A stretch of 64,000 nt of DNA, taken from contig CANNCA010000008.1 of the NCBI GenBank assembly GCA_947503005.1, positions 1 through 64,000 on the forward strand, read 5' to 3'. Of this stretch, positions 46,798 to 54,897 are shown in pieces (the first letter of the stretch is position 1; each line of letters starts with the position of its first letter). Position numbers and translations under genes: made by a program. Under the pieces are notes generated by a model. The model did no database searches and had not been told where the DNA came from. It saw only the letters and a program-made list of their open reading frames with translations. Origin of the DNA: an uncultured Flavobacteriaceae bacterium. Lineage in GTDB: Bacteria > Bacteroidota > Bacteroidia > Flavobacteriales > Flavobacteriaceae.

Positions 46798-47895
46798 TTA
46801 GTTCTGACTGGATGCTGGCTGTGGTTTAAAGAGAACAAACTCACCAATGTTTTCCATATCAATTGCACCGACAAGTTTTTTGTTATCGGTTACGGGGAAG
46901 AAACGCTTTTTCTCTTTGCCCATAAGTAGGATTACTTTATGTATTTCATCATATAGCGCGACGGTCTTAAAGGAAGTATCCATAATGTCTTTGACCATTA
47001 ACATGGGTTTTTGAGCATACTTGATAATATCTTTCTGCAATAAAACACCGACGATTTCATTGTTTTCCATGACCACAAAATCTTTTTCTGTTCCTGATAG
47101 TATGATATCTACTACCTTATTTAAGGTATCTGTAGGACTCAATAGTGTAATTTTCGTCAACATAGCTTCTTCGACCTTCCGACCTTTTAGGATAGACTCT
47201 TGTTTTACCATCCGATTTTCGCCATAGGCACCGATGAATATGAAAAATGCAATCAATATCAAAAACGGATTGAAGAGGAGACCTAAGATGAAAAAAAGAA
47301 CGGCCATGACCTGACCCAAATTTGCGGCAATATCGGTAGCTTTTACACGATCCATTTTGCTTGACAACAATGCACGTAGCACACGGCCACCATCCATGGG
47401 AAATGCCGGTATTAAATTAAAGACTACCAACATGATATTGGCAATAAAAAGAGAGAAAAGAATAGTCTGGAGGTTTGGAGCGTAGAGCACTTTTTCCAAA
47501 GTCTCCGTATCCATACTAAAATAGTCTCGTACCGGCACCACCAGAAACAAAAGGAAAGCAATGACCACATTTACCGCTGGTCCGGCTAGTGCTACCATGA
47601 ATTCTTGATGTGGTTTTTCCGGCATTTTTTCCAATGAAGCGACCCCACCGATTGGCAATAGCGTAATTTTTTGTGTATTGATTTTGTAACGTTTCGCCAT
47701 TAATGCATGCCCCAATTCGTGAAGCACTACACAAAGAAAAAGAACAAGAATAAGAACAATGTTTAATAAGGCAGAATTGAAGTTTCCCCCTCGTTGCATA
47801 TCTAAAAACACTACCCAGGTCAACAAAAGAGTAAATGTCCAGTGGACTTCTATTTTTATCCCTGAGATACTCCCTAAACGCAGTACACCATTCAT
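46798..47895 (-). CDS. site-2-type M50 zinc metalloprotease with CBS domains
   Basis: 365 residues from ATG 47895 (MNGVLRLGSISG). The frame extends to 47913, but the predicted -7 element (47918-47911) overlaps that earlier start, so 47895 is preferred. Zinc motif HELGHALMAKRY and the third-ligand region NLIPAFPMDGGRVLRALL lie in a polytopic membrane domain; two CBS repeats (EEAMLTKITLLSPTDTLNKV and VKDIMDTSFKTVALYDEIHKV) follow. CBS-M50 proteases cleave within membranes and may sense adenine nucleotides. A homologous type is part of the mycobacterial dormancy regulon. Controlled by bidirectional box 7. Confidence 0.92.
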   Translation of the reverse strand: MNGVLRLGSISGIKIEVHWTFTLLLTWVVFLDMQRGGNFNSALLNIVLILVLFLCVVLHELGHALMAKRYKINTQKITLLPIGGVASLEKMPEKPHQEFMVALAGPAVNVVIAFLLFLVVPVRDYFSMDTETLEKVLYAPNLQTILFSLFIANIMLVVFNLIPAFPMDGGRVLRALLSSKMDRVKATDIAANLGQVMAVLFFILGLLFNPFLILIAFFIFIGAYGENRMVKQESILKGRKVEEAMLTKITLLSPTDTLNKVVDIILSGTEKDFVVMENNEIVGVLLQKDIIKYAQKPMLMVKDIMDTSFKTVALYDEIHKVILLMGKEKKRFFPVTDNKKLVGAIDMENIGEFVLFKPQPASSQN

Positions 47896-47941
47896 TCCTG
47901 AAAATTTAATCAAAAGTATCAGGCAATCGATTCGGTTGCAA

Positions 47942-47953
47942 TGACCAAAATCA
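47942..47953. promoter_or_regulatory. bidirectional FNR/CRP-like box 7
   Basis: TGACCAAAATCA. Exact -7 elements on both sides: minus TACTTTTG at 47918-47911 and plus TACATTTG at 47977-47984, each centred exactly 33 bases from the box centre. It fixes the starts of both divergent genes. Confidence 0.82.
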
Positions 47954-48002
47954 TTTCACCTCGTTGTTTTGTAAAGTACATTTGGTTTCAAATTCAGTAC
48001 TA

Positions 48003-48389
48003 ATGGAAATATCCTTTTTTTTGGCAAAGTTTTGGGGTTTTTACCTTATCATTTTCTTTTTGGTTTTAAGTTTCAACCCGCAGCGTATACGTGATATTTT
48101 CGAGTATTTAAAGGATCCCAAGTTTGCTTTGATTACTGCTTTTGTGGCGATTATTGTTGGACTTTTAAACCTACTCTTCCATAATATCTGGACAAATAAT
48201 TGGCCCATAATCATAACGTTGTTAGGATGGGGGTCGCTTTTTATCGGGATTGCCCTTTTCACTTTTCCCCAACGTATGGCTACTGCTTTACAAATGGAGA
48301 ACGTGAAACTGGTTCAGGTCATTTATGTGTTACTGTTTCTAATTGGGATTTTCCTATTGAATATGGGTTTCGGAGTGGTGCCTTTTTGA
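48003..48389 (+). CDS. small integral membrane protein
   Basis: 128 residues starting ATG 48003 (MEISFFLAKFWG); the frame opens at 47964, but that Met would precede the predicted transcript start of box 7. Four hydrophobic segments (FYLIIFFLVLSF, FALITAFVAIIVGLLNLLF, IIITLLGWGSLFIGIALFTF, VIYVLLFLIGIFLLNMGFG). Function unknown. A 56-base gap leads to the flavin-binding-type gene, so they may be one operon. Confidence 0.8.
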   Translation: MEISFFLAKFWGFYLIIFFLVLSFNPQRIRDIFEYLKDPKFALITAFVAIIVGLLNLLFHNIWTNNWPIIITLLGWGSLFIGIALFTFPQRMATALQMENVKLVQVIYVLLFLIGIFLLNMGFGVVPF

Positions 48390-48445
48390 AAATCCAAAGC
48401 ATTATTGACAAATTTCGGCCCGAAAAATATTGAAATGAAAATATC

Positions 48446-48907
48446 ATGATAAAAAATTTAAATCAAAAGGAATGTGTTGAGCTGCTCAGCAATAACTACA
48501 TCGGTAGGTTGGCTTTCATAGTAGGGAAAACTCCTTATATTATTCCCATTACCTATTATTACTACGACCAGGGTGATAATAGTATCATCAGTTATTCGTT
48601 GGAGGGTCATAAAATAGATGCTATGCGAAAGAATCAATCCGTGTCTGTTGAAGTCGATGAAATTGAATCGATAAGTCGATGGAAATCGGTTTTGGTACAT
48701 GGTCAATTTGAAGAACTTAAAGGTATTGATGCCAAAAGTCAGCTTCATGAATTTTCTCAAGGTGTAAAGGATGTTATTGACCGCAAAGAAGAAAGAAAAC
48801 TTCAATTTATTCATGAGTTTTCTAGCAAACTGGGTGCCGATGGGTCTTCACCAATAGTATACCGCATTAAAATAAGCGAGATTACAGGAAAGTTTCGCGA
48901 GGAGTGA
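48446..48907 (+). CDS. pyridoxamine 5'-phosphate oxidase-like flavin-binding protein
   Basis: 153 residues. The N-terminal LNQKECVELLSNNYIGRLAF and VEVDEIESISRWKSVLVHGQFEEL belong to the PNPOx-like split-barrel family (nitroimidazole-resistance/flavin-nucleotide-binding type). Likely an FMN- or F420-type flavin reductase acting on small electrophiles, substrate unknown. The stop codon lies inside FNR-like box 8, which belongs to the PEP synthase promoter. Confidence 0.88.
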   Translation: MIKNLNQKECVELLSNNYIGRLAFIVGKTPYIIPITYYYYDQGDNSIISYSLEGHKIDAMRKNQSVSVEVDEIESISRWKSVLVHGQFEELKGIDAKSQLHEFSQGVKDVIDRKEERKLQFIHEFSSKLGADGSSPIVYRIKISEITGKFREE

Positions 48908-48916
48908 TTTAAATCA
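48905..48916 (+). promoter_or_regulatory. FNR/CRP-like box 8 with PEP synthase promoter
   Basis: TGATTTAAATCA, a perfect palindrome; -7-like GAATTTTG at 48940-48947 (one mismatch), centres exactly 33 bases apart. Transcription would start near 48952. Confidence 0.75.
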
Positions 48917-48966
48917 TTGTGAGCCACTCCAAATCGAATGAATTTTGCTTCTCAAATTCTACAATC

Positions 48967-51369
48967 ATGCAAAATTACATTAAACATTTTGACGAAATCG
49001 GCATTGAAGATGTTCCCCAAGTTGGTGGCAAAAATGCCTCTTTGGGTGAAATGTTTCAAAAATTAACTTCCCAAGGAGTTAACGTGCCGAACGGGTTTGC
49101 AACCACATCAAAAGCTTTTTGGCAATTTTTAAATGAGAATTTTCTTCGTAATCAATTGCAAGAGGTCTTGTCCGAATTGGATACCGAAAACTACTCCAAC
49201 TTGAGCACCATTGGAGAGAAAGCTAGAAAGTTGATTTTAGAGGGCACACTATCCAAAGAATTCTCTCAAAAAATCACTGAGGCCTACAAAGGTTTATGTA
49301 ATACCGGTAATTGTGCGTTGGCTATTCGTAGCAGCGCTACTGCCGAAGACCTTCCTGATGCTAGTTTTGCTGGCCAACACGATACTTTTTTGAATGTGGA
49401 GGGCGAAGCAGCTGTGCTTGAATCGGTCAAGAAATGTTTTGCCTCGTTGTATACTAATCGTGCCATTAAATATCGAGATGACAAGGGTTTCAAACATTCT
49501 GAAGTAGCACTTTCAGTAGGAATACAGAGAATGGTAAGGTCTGACAAAAGTTGCTCAGGGGTAGGGTTTACGATAGAGCCCGAATCCGGTTTTGAAAATG
49601 TCATCTTGCTGTCCGGTGTTTGGGGTCTGGGCGAAAATATTGTACAAGGGGCTGTTAATCCAGATGAATTTTATGTCTTCAAACCTACTTTGGAGCAAGG
49701 AAAATTTCCCATCATCCAGAAAAAAATGGGCGACAAGAAGTTGACAATGGTCTATTCAAGAATCCAATCAAGACATCCCATAGAAAATATCAATACCCCA
49801 AAAGCAAAGCAACAGCAATTTGTATTGTCTAATGAGGAAGTGATAACCTTAGCAAAATGGTCATTGCTCATCGAAAAGCACTACCAAAAACCAATGGATA
49901 TCGAATGGGCAAAAGATGGATTAACCGATGAACTTTTCATCATTCAAGCACGACCCGAAACGGTGCACCATAGCAAGAATAAAAACGTTCACATTGAATA
50001 CAAACTACAGCAAAAAGGAACAGTATTGGCAACTGGAAACGCAGTAGGCTCCAAAATAAAAGTAGGTATTCCCGCCCTTCTGAAATCCCCAAAAGAAGCC
50101 GTGGGGCTCACCACTAATCATATCATAGTTACAGATACCATTACACCAGATTGGGATCCATTATTGAAGCAAGTAGGGGGCATCATTACGAACAAAGGAG
50201 GAAGAACAAGCCACGCGGCAATAGTTGCACGTGAATTGGGTGTACCCGCAATAGTAGGATGTGGAAATGCTACCGATAGTATTAAAAATGGTAATACTAT
50301 CACGCTATGTTGTTCCGAGGGAAAGACGGGTTACATTTATGAAGGTGAACTTGCTTTTGTAAAGAAAGAAATTGATTTTTCAAACATAAGAATGCCCGAC
50401 ACCGAGGCTAAAATGATTTTGGCAGACCCAGAAAATGCGTTTCAATTGTCGTTCTATCCGAATAATGGAGTAGGGCTACTGAGGATGGAATTTATCATCA
50501 CACACTCCGTAAAAATACATCCGATGGCCCTGGTACAATTCGATGCAATAAAGGATGAAAGTATCAAAAAACAAATCAACAAATTGTCTCATGGCTATGC
50601 CCGTAAACGTGATTACTTCATTGATCAGCTTTCCCAAGGCATCGCCACCATTGCGGCTGCATTTTATCCGAAGGAAGTCATTGTTCGGTTGAGTGATTTC
50701 AAGACCAACGAGTATGCTAACCTTATCGGAGGAAAGGATTTTGAGCCAGACGAAGAAAATCCAATGTTGGGATTTCGGGGTGCTTCAAGATACTATAGCG
50801 ATTTGTACAAGGAAGGATTTGCCCTCGAATGTGCCGCCATCAAAAAAGTGCGTGAAACCATGGGTCTTGATAACCTTAAAGTAATGGTACCATTCTGCAG
50901 AACTTTGGAGGAGGGAAAAAAAGTGATAGGGATTATGGAAGAAAATGGATTAAAACGGGGCGAAAATGGACTTGAAGTATATACCATGGTTGAGATTCCT
51001 AGCAATGTGGTCTTGGCAGAAGAATTCTCGGAAATCTTTGATGGCTTCTCCATCGGCTCCAACGACCTTACGCAACTTACTTTAGGTATAGATCGCGATT
51101 CGGAAATCATGGGTAATTTGTTCGATGAAAACGACCCCGCCGCCAAAAGGATGATTGCGATGGCCATAGCAGCTGCAAAAAGAACGGGTACAAAAATTGG
51201 ACTGTGCGGACAGGCGCCTAGTGACTTTCCTGAGTATGCAAAGTTTTTGGTAAACGAGGGTATTGATTCCATTTCCTTTAATCCAGATGCACTGTTGCAG
51301 GGTATTGAGAATATCAACAAAGCAGAAGAAAGTTTTGTGACTTTAGGGCAGCCTATTAGTGCTAATTGA
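48967..51369 (+). CDS. ppsA: phosphoenolpyruvate synthase
   Basis: 800 residues from ATG 48967 (MQNYIKHFDEIGI); an in-frame GTG at 48919 lies before the predicted transcript start and is not used. N-terminal ATP-binding domain (VGGKNASLGEMF, RSSATAEDLPDASFAGQHDT), phosphohistidine swivel GGRTSHAAIVARELGVPA, and C-terminal PEP-binding barrel ending IGSNDLTQLTLGIDRDS and GLCGQAPS with the catalytic Cys. It makes PEP from pyruvate and ATP for gluconeogenesis. The PfkB-type kinase follows by 37 bases, so glycolytic and gluconeogenic steps are co-transcribed. Confidence 0.95.
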   Translation: MQNYIKHFDEIGIEDVPQVGGKNASLGEMFQKLTSQGVNVPNGFATTSKAFWQFLNENFLRNQLQEVLSELDTENYSNLSTIGEKARKLILEGTLSKEFSQKITEAYKGLCNTGNCALAIRSSATAEDLPDASFAGQHDTFLNVEGEAAVLESVKKCFASLYTNRAIKYRDDKGFKHSEVALSVGIQRMVRSDKSCSGVGFTIEPESGFENVILLSGVWGLGENIVQGAVNPDEFYVFKPTLEQGKFPIIQKKMGDKKLTMVYSRIQSRHPIENINTPKAKQQQFVLSNEEVITLAKWSLLIEKHYQKPMDIEWAKDGLTDELFIIQARPETVHHSKNKNVHIEYKLQQKGTVLATGNAVGSKIKVGIPALLKSPKEAVGLTTNHIIVTDTITPDWDPLLKQVGGIITNKGGRTSHAAIVARELGVPAIVGCGNATDSIKNGNTITLCCSEGKTGYIYEGELAFVKKEIDFSNIRMPDTEAKMILADPENAFQLSFYPNNGVGLLRMEFIITHSVKIHPMALVQFDAIKDESIKKQINKLSHGYARKRDYFIDQLSQGIATIAAAFYPKEVIVRLSDFKTNEYANLIGGKDFEPDEENPMLGFRGASRYYSDLYKEGFALECAAIKKVRETMGLDNLKVMVPFCRTLEEGKKVIGIMEENGLKRGENGLEVYTMVEIPSNVVLAEEFSEIFDGFSIGSNDLTQLTLGIDRDSEIMGNLFDENDPAAKRMIAMAIAAAKRTGTKIGLCGQAPSDFPEYAKFLVNEGIDSISFNPDALLQGIENINKAEESFVTLGQPISAN

Positions 51370-51406
51370 GTGTGGACCGTTTTTATTTTTATAAACCATC
51401 GATCAA

Positions 51407-52354
51407 ATGAACAAAATTATCACTCTTACCATGAACCCCGTAGTAGACAAGGATACTTCTGTAGCTGGGGTCACTCCTAACAAAAAATTGCGGTGTGTAT
51501 CGCCTACGTATTACGCGGGAGGTGGTGGCATCAACGTATCACGTGCGCTGAAAAAACTAGGTGGAAGTTCGCTCTGTATGTACGTGGCAGGCGGCCCCCC
51601 GGGCGCACATTTACATCAATTGATATTGGAGGAAGGTATTGAACAAAAGGTGGTTTCAATTGAGGGATGGACGCGTGAAAACCTTTCCGTGACCGATACT
51701 TTAACCAATTTACAATATCGTTTTGGAGTTCCAGGTCCGAATGTAACTAAGGAGGAGTGGCATGAAGTAATTAAATTAGTTGAAGAAAATGTGCAGAAAG
51801 GTGATTATCTGGTGGCTAGCGGAAAACTTCCATTGGGAATCCCCCATGATTTTTATGTACAAGTTTCTGAAATCGTTACAAAAAACCAAGCGCGGTTAAT
51901 TCTTGATACTTCTGGAGATGCATTGTTACCAAGTATGAAAGCGGACATCTTTCTGATGAAGCCCAATTTGGCAGAGTTAAGCATCTTGTGCGGTGTAGAT
52001 ACCATTTCAGTCTTGGATTTGGAACCCTTGGCAGAAAAGTTTTTAAAAAAATATTCAGTTAAAATACTTGTGGTTTCTTTGGGTGCCAAAGGAGCTTTAT
52101 TAGCCACACAAAACCAAATGGAGCATATAGCCGCACCAACAGTACACCAAAAAAGTACAATTGGGGCAGGGGATAGCATGGTCGCTGGTATGATTCTTAG
52201 TCTCACACAAGGCAAATCGTATACTGAAATGGTAAGATATGGCGTCGCTTGTGGTACTGCGGCGACCATACACCCTGGTACGCAGCTTTGTAAGAAAGAA
52301 GATGTTGATAAATTGTATAAGTGGATTTCATCGCAAAATGTTAAAAAACAATGA
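51407..52354 (+). CDS. PfkB-family sugar-phosphate kinase (1-/6-phosphofructokinase type)
   Basis: 315 residues. MNKIITLTMNPVVDKD, GGGGINVSRALKKLGG and the anion-hole/base motif STIGAGDSMVAGM are hallmark segments of phosphofructokinase B, 1-phosphofructokinase and tagatose-6-phosphate kinase. The substrate cannot be settled from sequence; E. coli PfkB (6-phosphofructokinase II) is the closest in feel. Operon with PEP synthase under box 8. A similar kinase is part of the mycobacterial hypoxia regulon. Confidence 0.92.
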   Translation: MNKIITLTMNPVVDKDTSVAGVTPNKKLRCVSPTYYAGGGGINVSRALKKLGGSSLCMYVAGGPPGAHLHQLILEEGIEQKVVSIEGWTRENLSVTDTLTNLQYRFGVPGPNVTKEEWHEVIKLVEENVQKGDYLVASGKLPLGIPHDFYVQVSEIVTKNQARLILDTSGDALLPSMKADIFLMKPNLAELSILCGVDTISVLDLEPLAEKFLKKYSVKILVVSLGAKGALLATQNQMEHIAAPTVHQKSTIGAGDSMVAGMILSLTQGKSYTEMVRYGVACGTAATIHPGTQLCKKEDVDKLYKWISSQNVKKQ

Positions 52355-52367
52355 AAAGTATCGAAAC

Positions 52368-52379
52368 TGACCTAGGTCA
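52368..52379 (+). promoter_or_regulatory. FNR/CRP-like box 9 with small RNA 1 promoter
   Basis: TGACCTAGGTCA, perfect palindrome; -7-like TATTTTAG at 52403-52410 (one mismatch), centres exactly 33 bases apart. Confidence 0.75.
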
Positions 52380-52414
52380 TTTTAGACCTTAAATAGTCCA
52401 TGTATTTTAGCCCT

Positions 52415-52637
52415 ATCAATTATAACAATAGTGTTCTTTGAAATAAAATTTTGAGTTGGGTCTTGGATCGGGGAAAACCAAGCCCAAGAATAAAGAAGCC
52501 ATTATGGATATTCTTTATACCATTTGAATCGCGAAAGGTTTAGTAATAAGCAAAGAGGCGATCAGTGTAAGCGGTTATAGGATTAAAGTAGCAGCTTCTA
52601 GGAAACCGGGATATTTCGGTATCTCGGTTTCTTTCTT
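52415..52637 (+). ncRNA. structured small RNA, copy 1
   Basis: About 223 bases with no coding frame. Predicted start is 5 bases after the -7 element. A boxA-like GTTCTTTGAAA (52433-52443) is followed by a hairpin (52456-52487, TTGGGTCTTGG with CCAAGCCCAA, loop containing GATCGGGG), conserved ACCATTTGAATCGCGAA, conserved GATCAGTGTAAGCGGT, and a 12-pair terminator hairpin (52602-52631) with a T-rich tail. All blocks recur in the same order in copy 2. Family not recognised. Confidence 0.75.
52602..52637 (+). terminator. terminator of small RNA 1
   Basis: GAAACCGGGATA pairs with TATCTCGGTTTC (one G-T) around TTTCGG, followed by TTTCTT. Confidence 0.82.
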
Positions 52638-52654
52638 AAAAAAATACCCCAAAC

Positions 52655-52666
52655 TGACCGAGGTCA
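52655..52666 (+). promoter_or_regulatory. FNR/CRP-like box 10 with small RNA 2 promoter
   Basis: TGACCGAGGTCA; exact -7 element TAGCTTTG at 52690-52697, centres 33 bases apart. Confidence 0.8.
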
Positions 52667-52701
52667 TTTTCGAATCACTAAACGCATCGTAGCTTTGTGA
52701 T

Positions 52702-52929
52702 ATGATTAACTAAAGTCGTTCTTTAACATTATAAAATATCAAAGTGGATTTTAGATCGTGGGGATATGAAAATCCATAAAATAGGAAGCCGTTGAGGGCA
52801 CCCATTACACCATTTGAATTGCGAACGGATCTAGTGATAGATTCTATTAGGGATCAGTGTAAGCGGTCATTGGGCAGAATCGATTGTTTCTTTGGAAACC
52901 GGGATGCTTCGGTACCCCGGTTTCTTTTT
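52702..52929 (+). ncRNA. structured small RNA, copy 2
   Basis: About 228 bases, paralogous to copy 1. A boxA-like GTTCTTTAACA (52718-52728) is close to the E. coli rRNA boxA. The first hairpin (52745-52776, TGGATTTT with AAAATCCA, loop with GATCGTGGGGA) has a stem sequence different from copy 1 but still paired, i.e. compensatory change. Conserved ACCATTTGAATTGCGAA and GATCAGTGTAAGCGGT blocks follow, then a terminator hairpin. No open frame. Confidence 0.77.
52895..52929 (+). terminator. terminator of small RNA 2
   Basis: GAAACCGGG pairs with CCCGGTTTC (stem also includes TG/TA near the CTTCGG loop), followed by TTTTT. Confidence 0.85.
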
Positions 52930-53070
52930 AAAAATCCAGGCTTCTAAGCAGCAATGCCTTAGCGGTCATACAAATAGTGTCGAACAACAATTTTTGAAAC
53001 CCAGGTAAATACGTAGCTAGTACGTTTCCGCTTGGTGCACTTCGAAAATAAATGATTTGATACTATCTTA

Positions 53071-53104
53071 AAAGGACTGGCATACGCACGTATGCCAGTC
53101 CTTT
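53071..53104. terminator. long perfect hairpin
   Basis: AAAGGACTGGCATACG and CGTATGCCAGTCCTTT are perfect complements separated by two bases. Likely a terminator (short T tail on both strands) or a structured RNA element. Confidence 0.6.
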
Positions 53105-53261
53105 CTAAAGACATTTATTAGAAAAAGGCTTTTATTGTTGCAAGGCGATAAGAGCCCGAAAGGTTCGAGTTGTTTTATGCCAAGGTCGGCCCTATATCAT
53201 TTTAGCGATAAGATGACTCAAGGATAGATCAGAAGTAAAAAATGAATCGAACCCTTCAAAG

Positions 53262-53297
53262 GAAACAGGAGACCTATGGCCTCCTGTTTCTGTTTTT
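53262..53297 (+). terminator. Rho-independent terminator before the DUF302 gene
   Basis: GAAACAGGAG pairs with CTCCTGTTTC; the tail is TGTTTTTT. It ends 28 bases before the DUF302 ATG, so that gene must use read-through or a very close promoter. Confidence 0.75.
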
Positions 53298-53324
53298 TCA
53301 AATATTTTAATTAACAATAGTCCT

Positions 53325-53717
53325 ATGGAATACTACTATAATATAACAATTGGTAATGTCTCTTTTGACGAAGCAGTCGAAAAAACAAAAGAAGCCCTTC
53401 AAAAAGAAGGTTTTGGCGTACTAACTGAGATCGATATGAAAGCTACCCTAAAGAAAAAACTGGGTGCTGATTTCCACAATTATAAAATATTAGGTGCCTG
53501 CAATGCACCTTTTGCCCACAAAGCATTACAAGCGGAAGACAAGATTGGTACTATGTTGCCGTGTAACGTAATTGTTCAAGAAAAAGAAGACGGAGTTATT
53601 GAAATCGCTGCTGTAAATCCAATTGCGTCTATGCAAGCGGTCAAAAATGAAGATCTTGGCAGTATTGCCAAAGATGTGGCGGATAAATTGGGGAAGGTCA
53701 TCGATAGTATAGAATGA
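53325..53717 (+). CDS. DUF302 family protein
   Basis: 130 residues. FDEAVEKTKEALQKEGFGVLTEIDMKATLKKKLG, YKILGACNAPFAHKALQAEDKIGTMLPCNVIVQE (as separate motifs GFGVLTEID, LGACNA, GTMLPCNVIV) are typical of DUF302, a small alpha/beta family of unknown role often found near redox and sulfur genes. It follows a strong terminator closely, which suggests attenuation or a compact promoter. Convergent with the GerW-type gene. Confidence 0.88.
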   Translation: MEYYYNITIGNVSFDEAVEKTKEALQKEGFGVLTEIDMKATLKKKLGADFHNYKILGACNAPFAHKALQAEDKIGTMLPCNVIVQEKEDGVIEIAAVNPIASMQAVKNEDLGSIAKDVADKLGKVIDSIE

Positions 53718-53811
53718 TGTCTGCTCTTAATTCTAGTTTAAAATTGCATCCATAAAAAAGACCGGACAGGTCAGTTTTATCCCATCCGGACCCTAAAATC
53801 AATTACATGGT

Positions 53812-54186
53812 CTATACCATTTCCTCTTCTTTTTGCTTGGTTTTATTTTTGGCCAACTTCTCGATTAAATCTGGCACTTTTTCAAAAGCAGCGGCCAGTC
53901 CTTGGGTTTTTCCAGCTGCTAAAAAAGATATTTCTTCGCCCTTGCTAACTAAAAAGCCGATAGGCTCTATGCCCACTCCAGCGCCTACTCCGCCACCTTG
54001 ACCTTTACCCTTCTTGGGTTCGGCACCTTCGCCGGCACCTGAACCGAAGCCCATGCCCACTTTGATAACCGGTACACAATTGAATTCTCCCAGTACAAAT
54101 TGCTCGCCAACAACAGTCTCTGTTTTGGCTTCTGACTTGATAAAATCCGTTACTTTTCCTAATAATTCTTCAAAATGTAGTTCCAT
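53812..54186 (-). CDS. GerW/YtfJ family protein
   Basis: 124 residues. VVGEQFVLGEFNCVPVIKVGMGFGSG and VGAGVGIEPIGFLVSKG with a Gly-rich loop between match the GerW/YtfJ family, known as sporulation-associated in Bacilli but widespread in non-sporeformers with unknown function. The charged C terminus (KNKTKQKEEEMV) is helical. It is translated 12 bases after the DUF2953-like gene, a pairing also seen in Firmicutes. Confidence 0.88.
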   Translation of the reverse strand: MELHFEELLGKVTDFIKSEAKTETVVGEQFVLGEFNCVPVIKVGMGFGSGAGEGAEPKKGKGQGGGVGAGVGIEPIGFLVSKGEEISFLAAGKTQGLAAAFEKVPDLIEKLAKNKTKQKEEEMV

Positions 54187-54198
54187 GATATGTTTGTT

Positions 54199-54699
54199 TT
54201 AAAAGTTAATGAATGCTCCTATAATCCGTATTGGCCTATTTTGAATGTGTAGCACCAATTGATTCCTTCCCTGAAAGTTTATATTGAAACCACCCATCCG
54301 ATAGTTCAAAAACGCAAATAGTGGATAGAGTTTTGCGTTCGAAATACAATTGCCCGTATCTATGTTCAATAGAAATCTTTTTACCTTGAATGTTTTCAAA
54401 AGCCGCCAACCTGTTCTAAAACTCATCCTTTTTCGCTTCTCCTTCACTTGTACTTCTTTCGATCTCTTACCCTTTTTCGAATCGAATTTTCTTAAGGGAT
54501 AGAAGCTAAAATCCATAAAGAATACCTTAAATCGAACTTGTATGAGTTCCTCCTCATCACCTTGTAAACTTGCCTTCGCCAAACCCCATAGTTGTATGTA
54601 GTATAGGTTCTTGATTGTATCTATGCATAATACGATGGGCATCAACAACAAATAGACGACCATTAGCAAAAGGAGACTAAAAAAAATGACCCAAAACAC
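54199..54699 (-). CDS. DUF2953-like membrane protein
   Basis: 166 residues with one N-terminal membrane segment (VIFFSLLLLMVVYLLLMPIVL). The remainder is basic and beta-rich, ending NIDTGNCISNAKLYPLFAFLNYRMGGFNINFQGRN, which resembles DUF2953 proteins. Neighbouring YtfJ supports that assignment. FNR-like box 11 lies 47 bases upstream; the -7 element there is weak (TTCCTTTA at 54722-54715). Confidence 0.72.
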   Translation of the reverse strand: MFWVIFFSLLLLMVVYLLLMPIVLCIDTIKNLYYIQLWGLAKASLQGDEEELIQVRFKVFFMDFSFYPLRKFDSKKGKRSKEVQVKEKRKRMSFRTGWRLLKTFKVKRFLLNIDTGNCISNAKLYPLFAFLNYRMGGFNINFQGRNQLVLHIQNRPIRIIGAFINF

Positions 54700-54745
54700 C
54701 TGATTAGTTTTAAGTAAAGGAAGTTATAATGGCAGTCCACGACAA

Positions 54746-54757
54746 TGACTTGGGTCA
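54746..54757. promoter_or_regulatory. FNR/CRP-like box 11 between divergent genes
   Basis: TGACTTGGGTCA, identical core to box 6. At 33 bases on the minus side lies TTCCTTTA (two mismatches), on the plus side TAACTGAT (three). The box is convincing, the promoters less so. Confidence 0.62.
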
Positions 54758-54897
54758 TGATTGAAAAATTTCATATGCTGTAACTGATAACAATCATTCC
54801 ACAACTTCCGAAACAGTTTTATTTTGTTTAGACTAGCTGACAAATAATATTGAAGTTTCGGAACTGAATATTTGGAAGCAAGCTTGAAGATTTCAAA

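Larger units (their letters stand above)
52930..53324. other. non-coding region between the small RNAs and the DUF302 gene
   Basis: No gene. Contains a perfect 16-base inverted repeat (53071-53104) and a terminator (53262-53297). The latter has the same GAAAC...GTTTC outer stem as the two small RNA terminators, so 53105-53297 may be a third, diverged RNA; no FNR-like box precedes it. Confidence 0.45.

Noticed and set aside
46626-46874. 82-codon minus-strand frame overlapping the M50 protease end
   Set aside because: Overlaps a strong gene in another frame; the remainder has no family features.
48919-48966. GTG start extending PEP synthase by 16 residues
   Set aside because: It precedes the predicted transcription start (about 48952) and the extension is not family-like.
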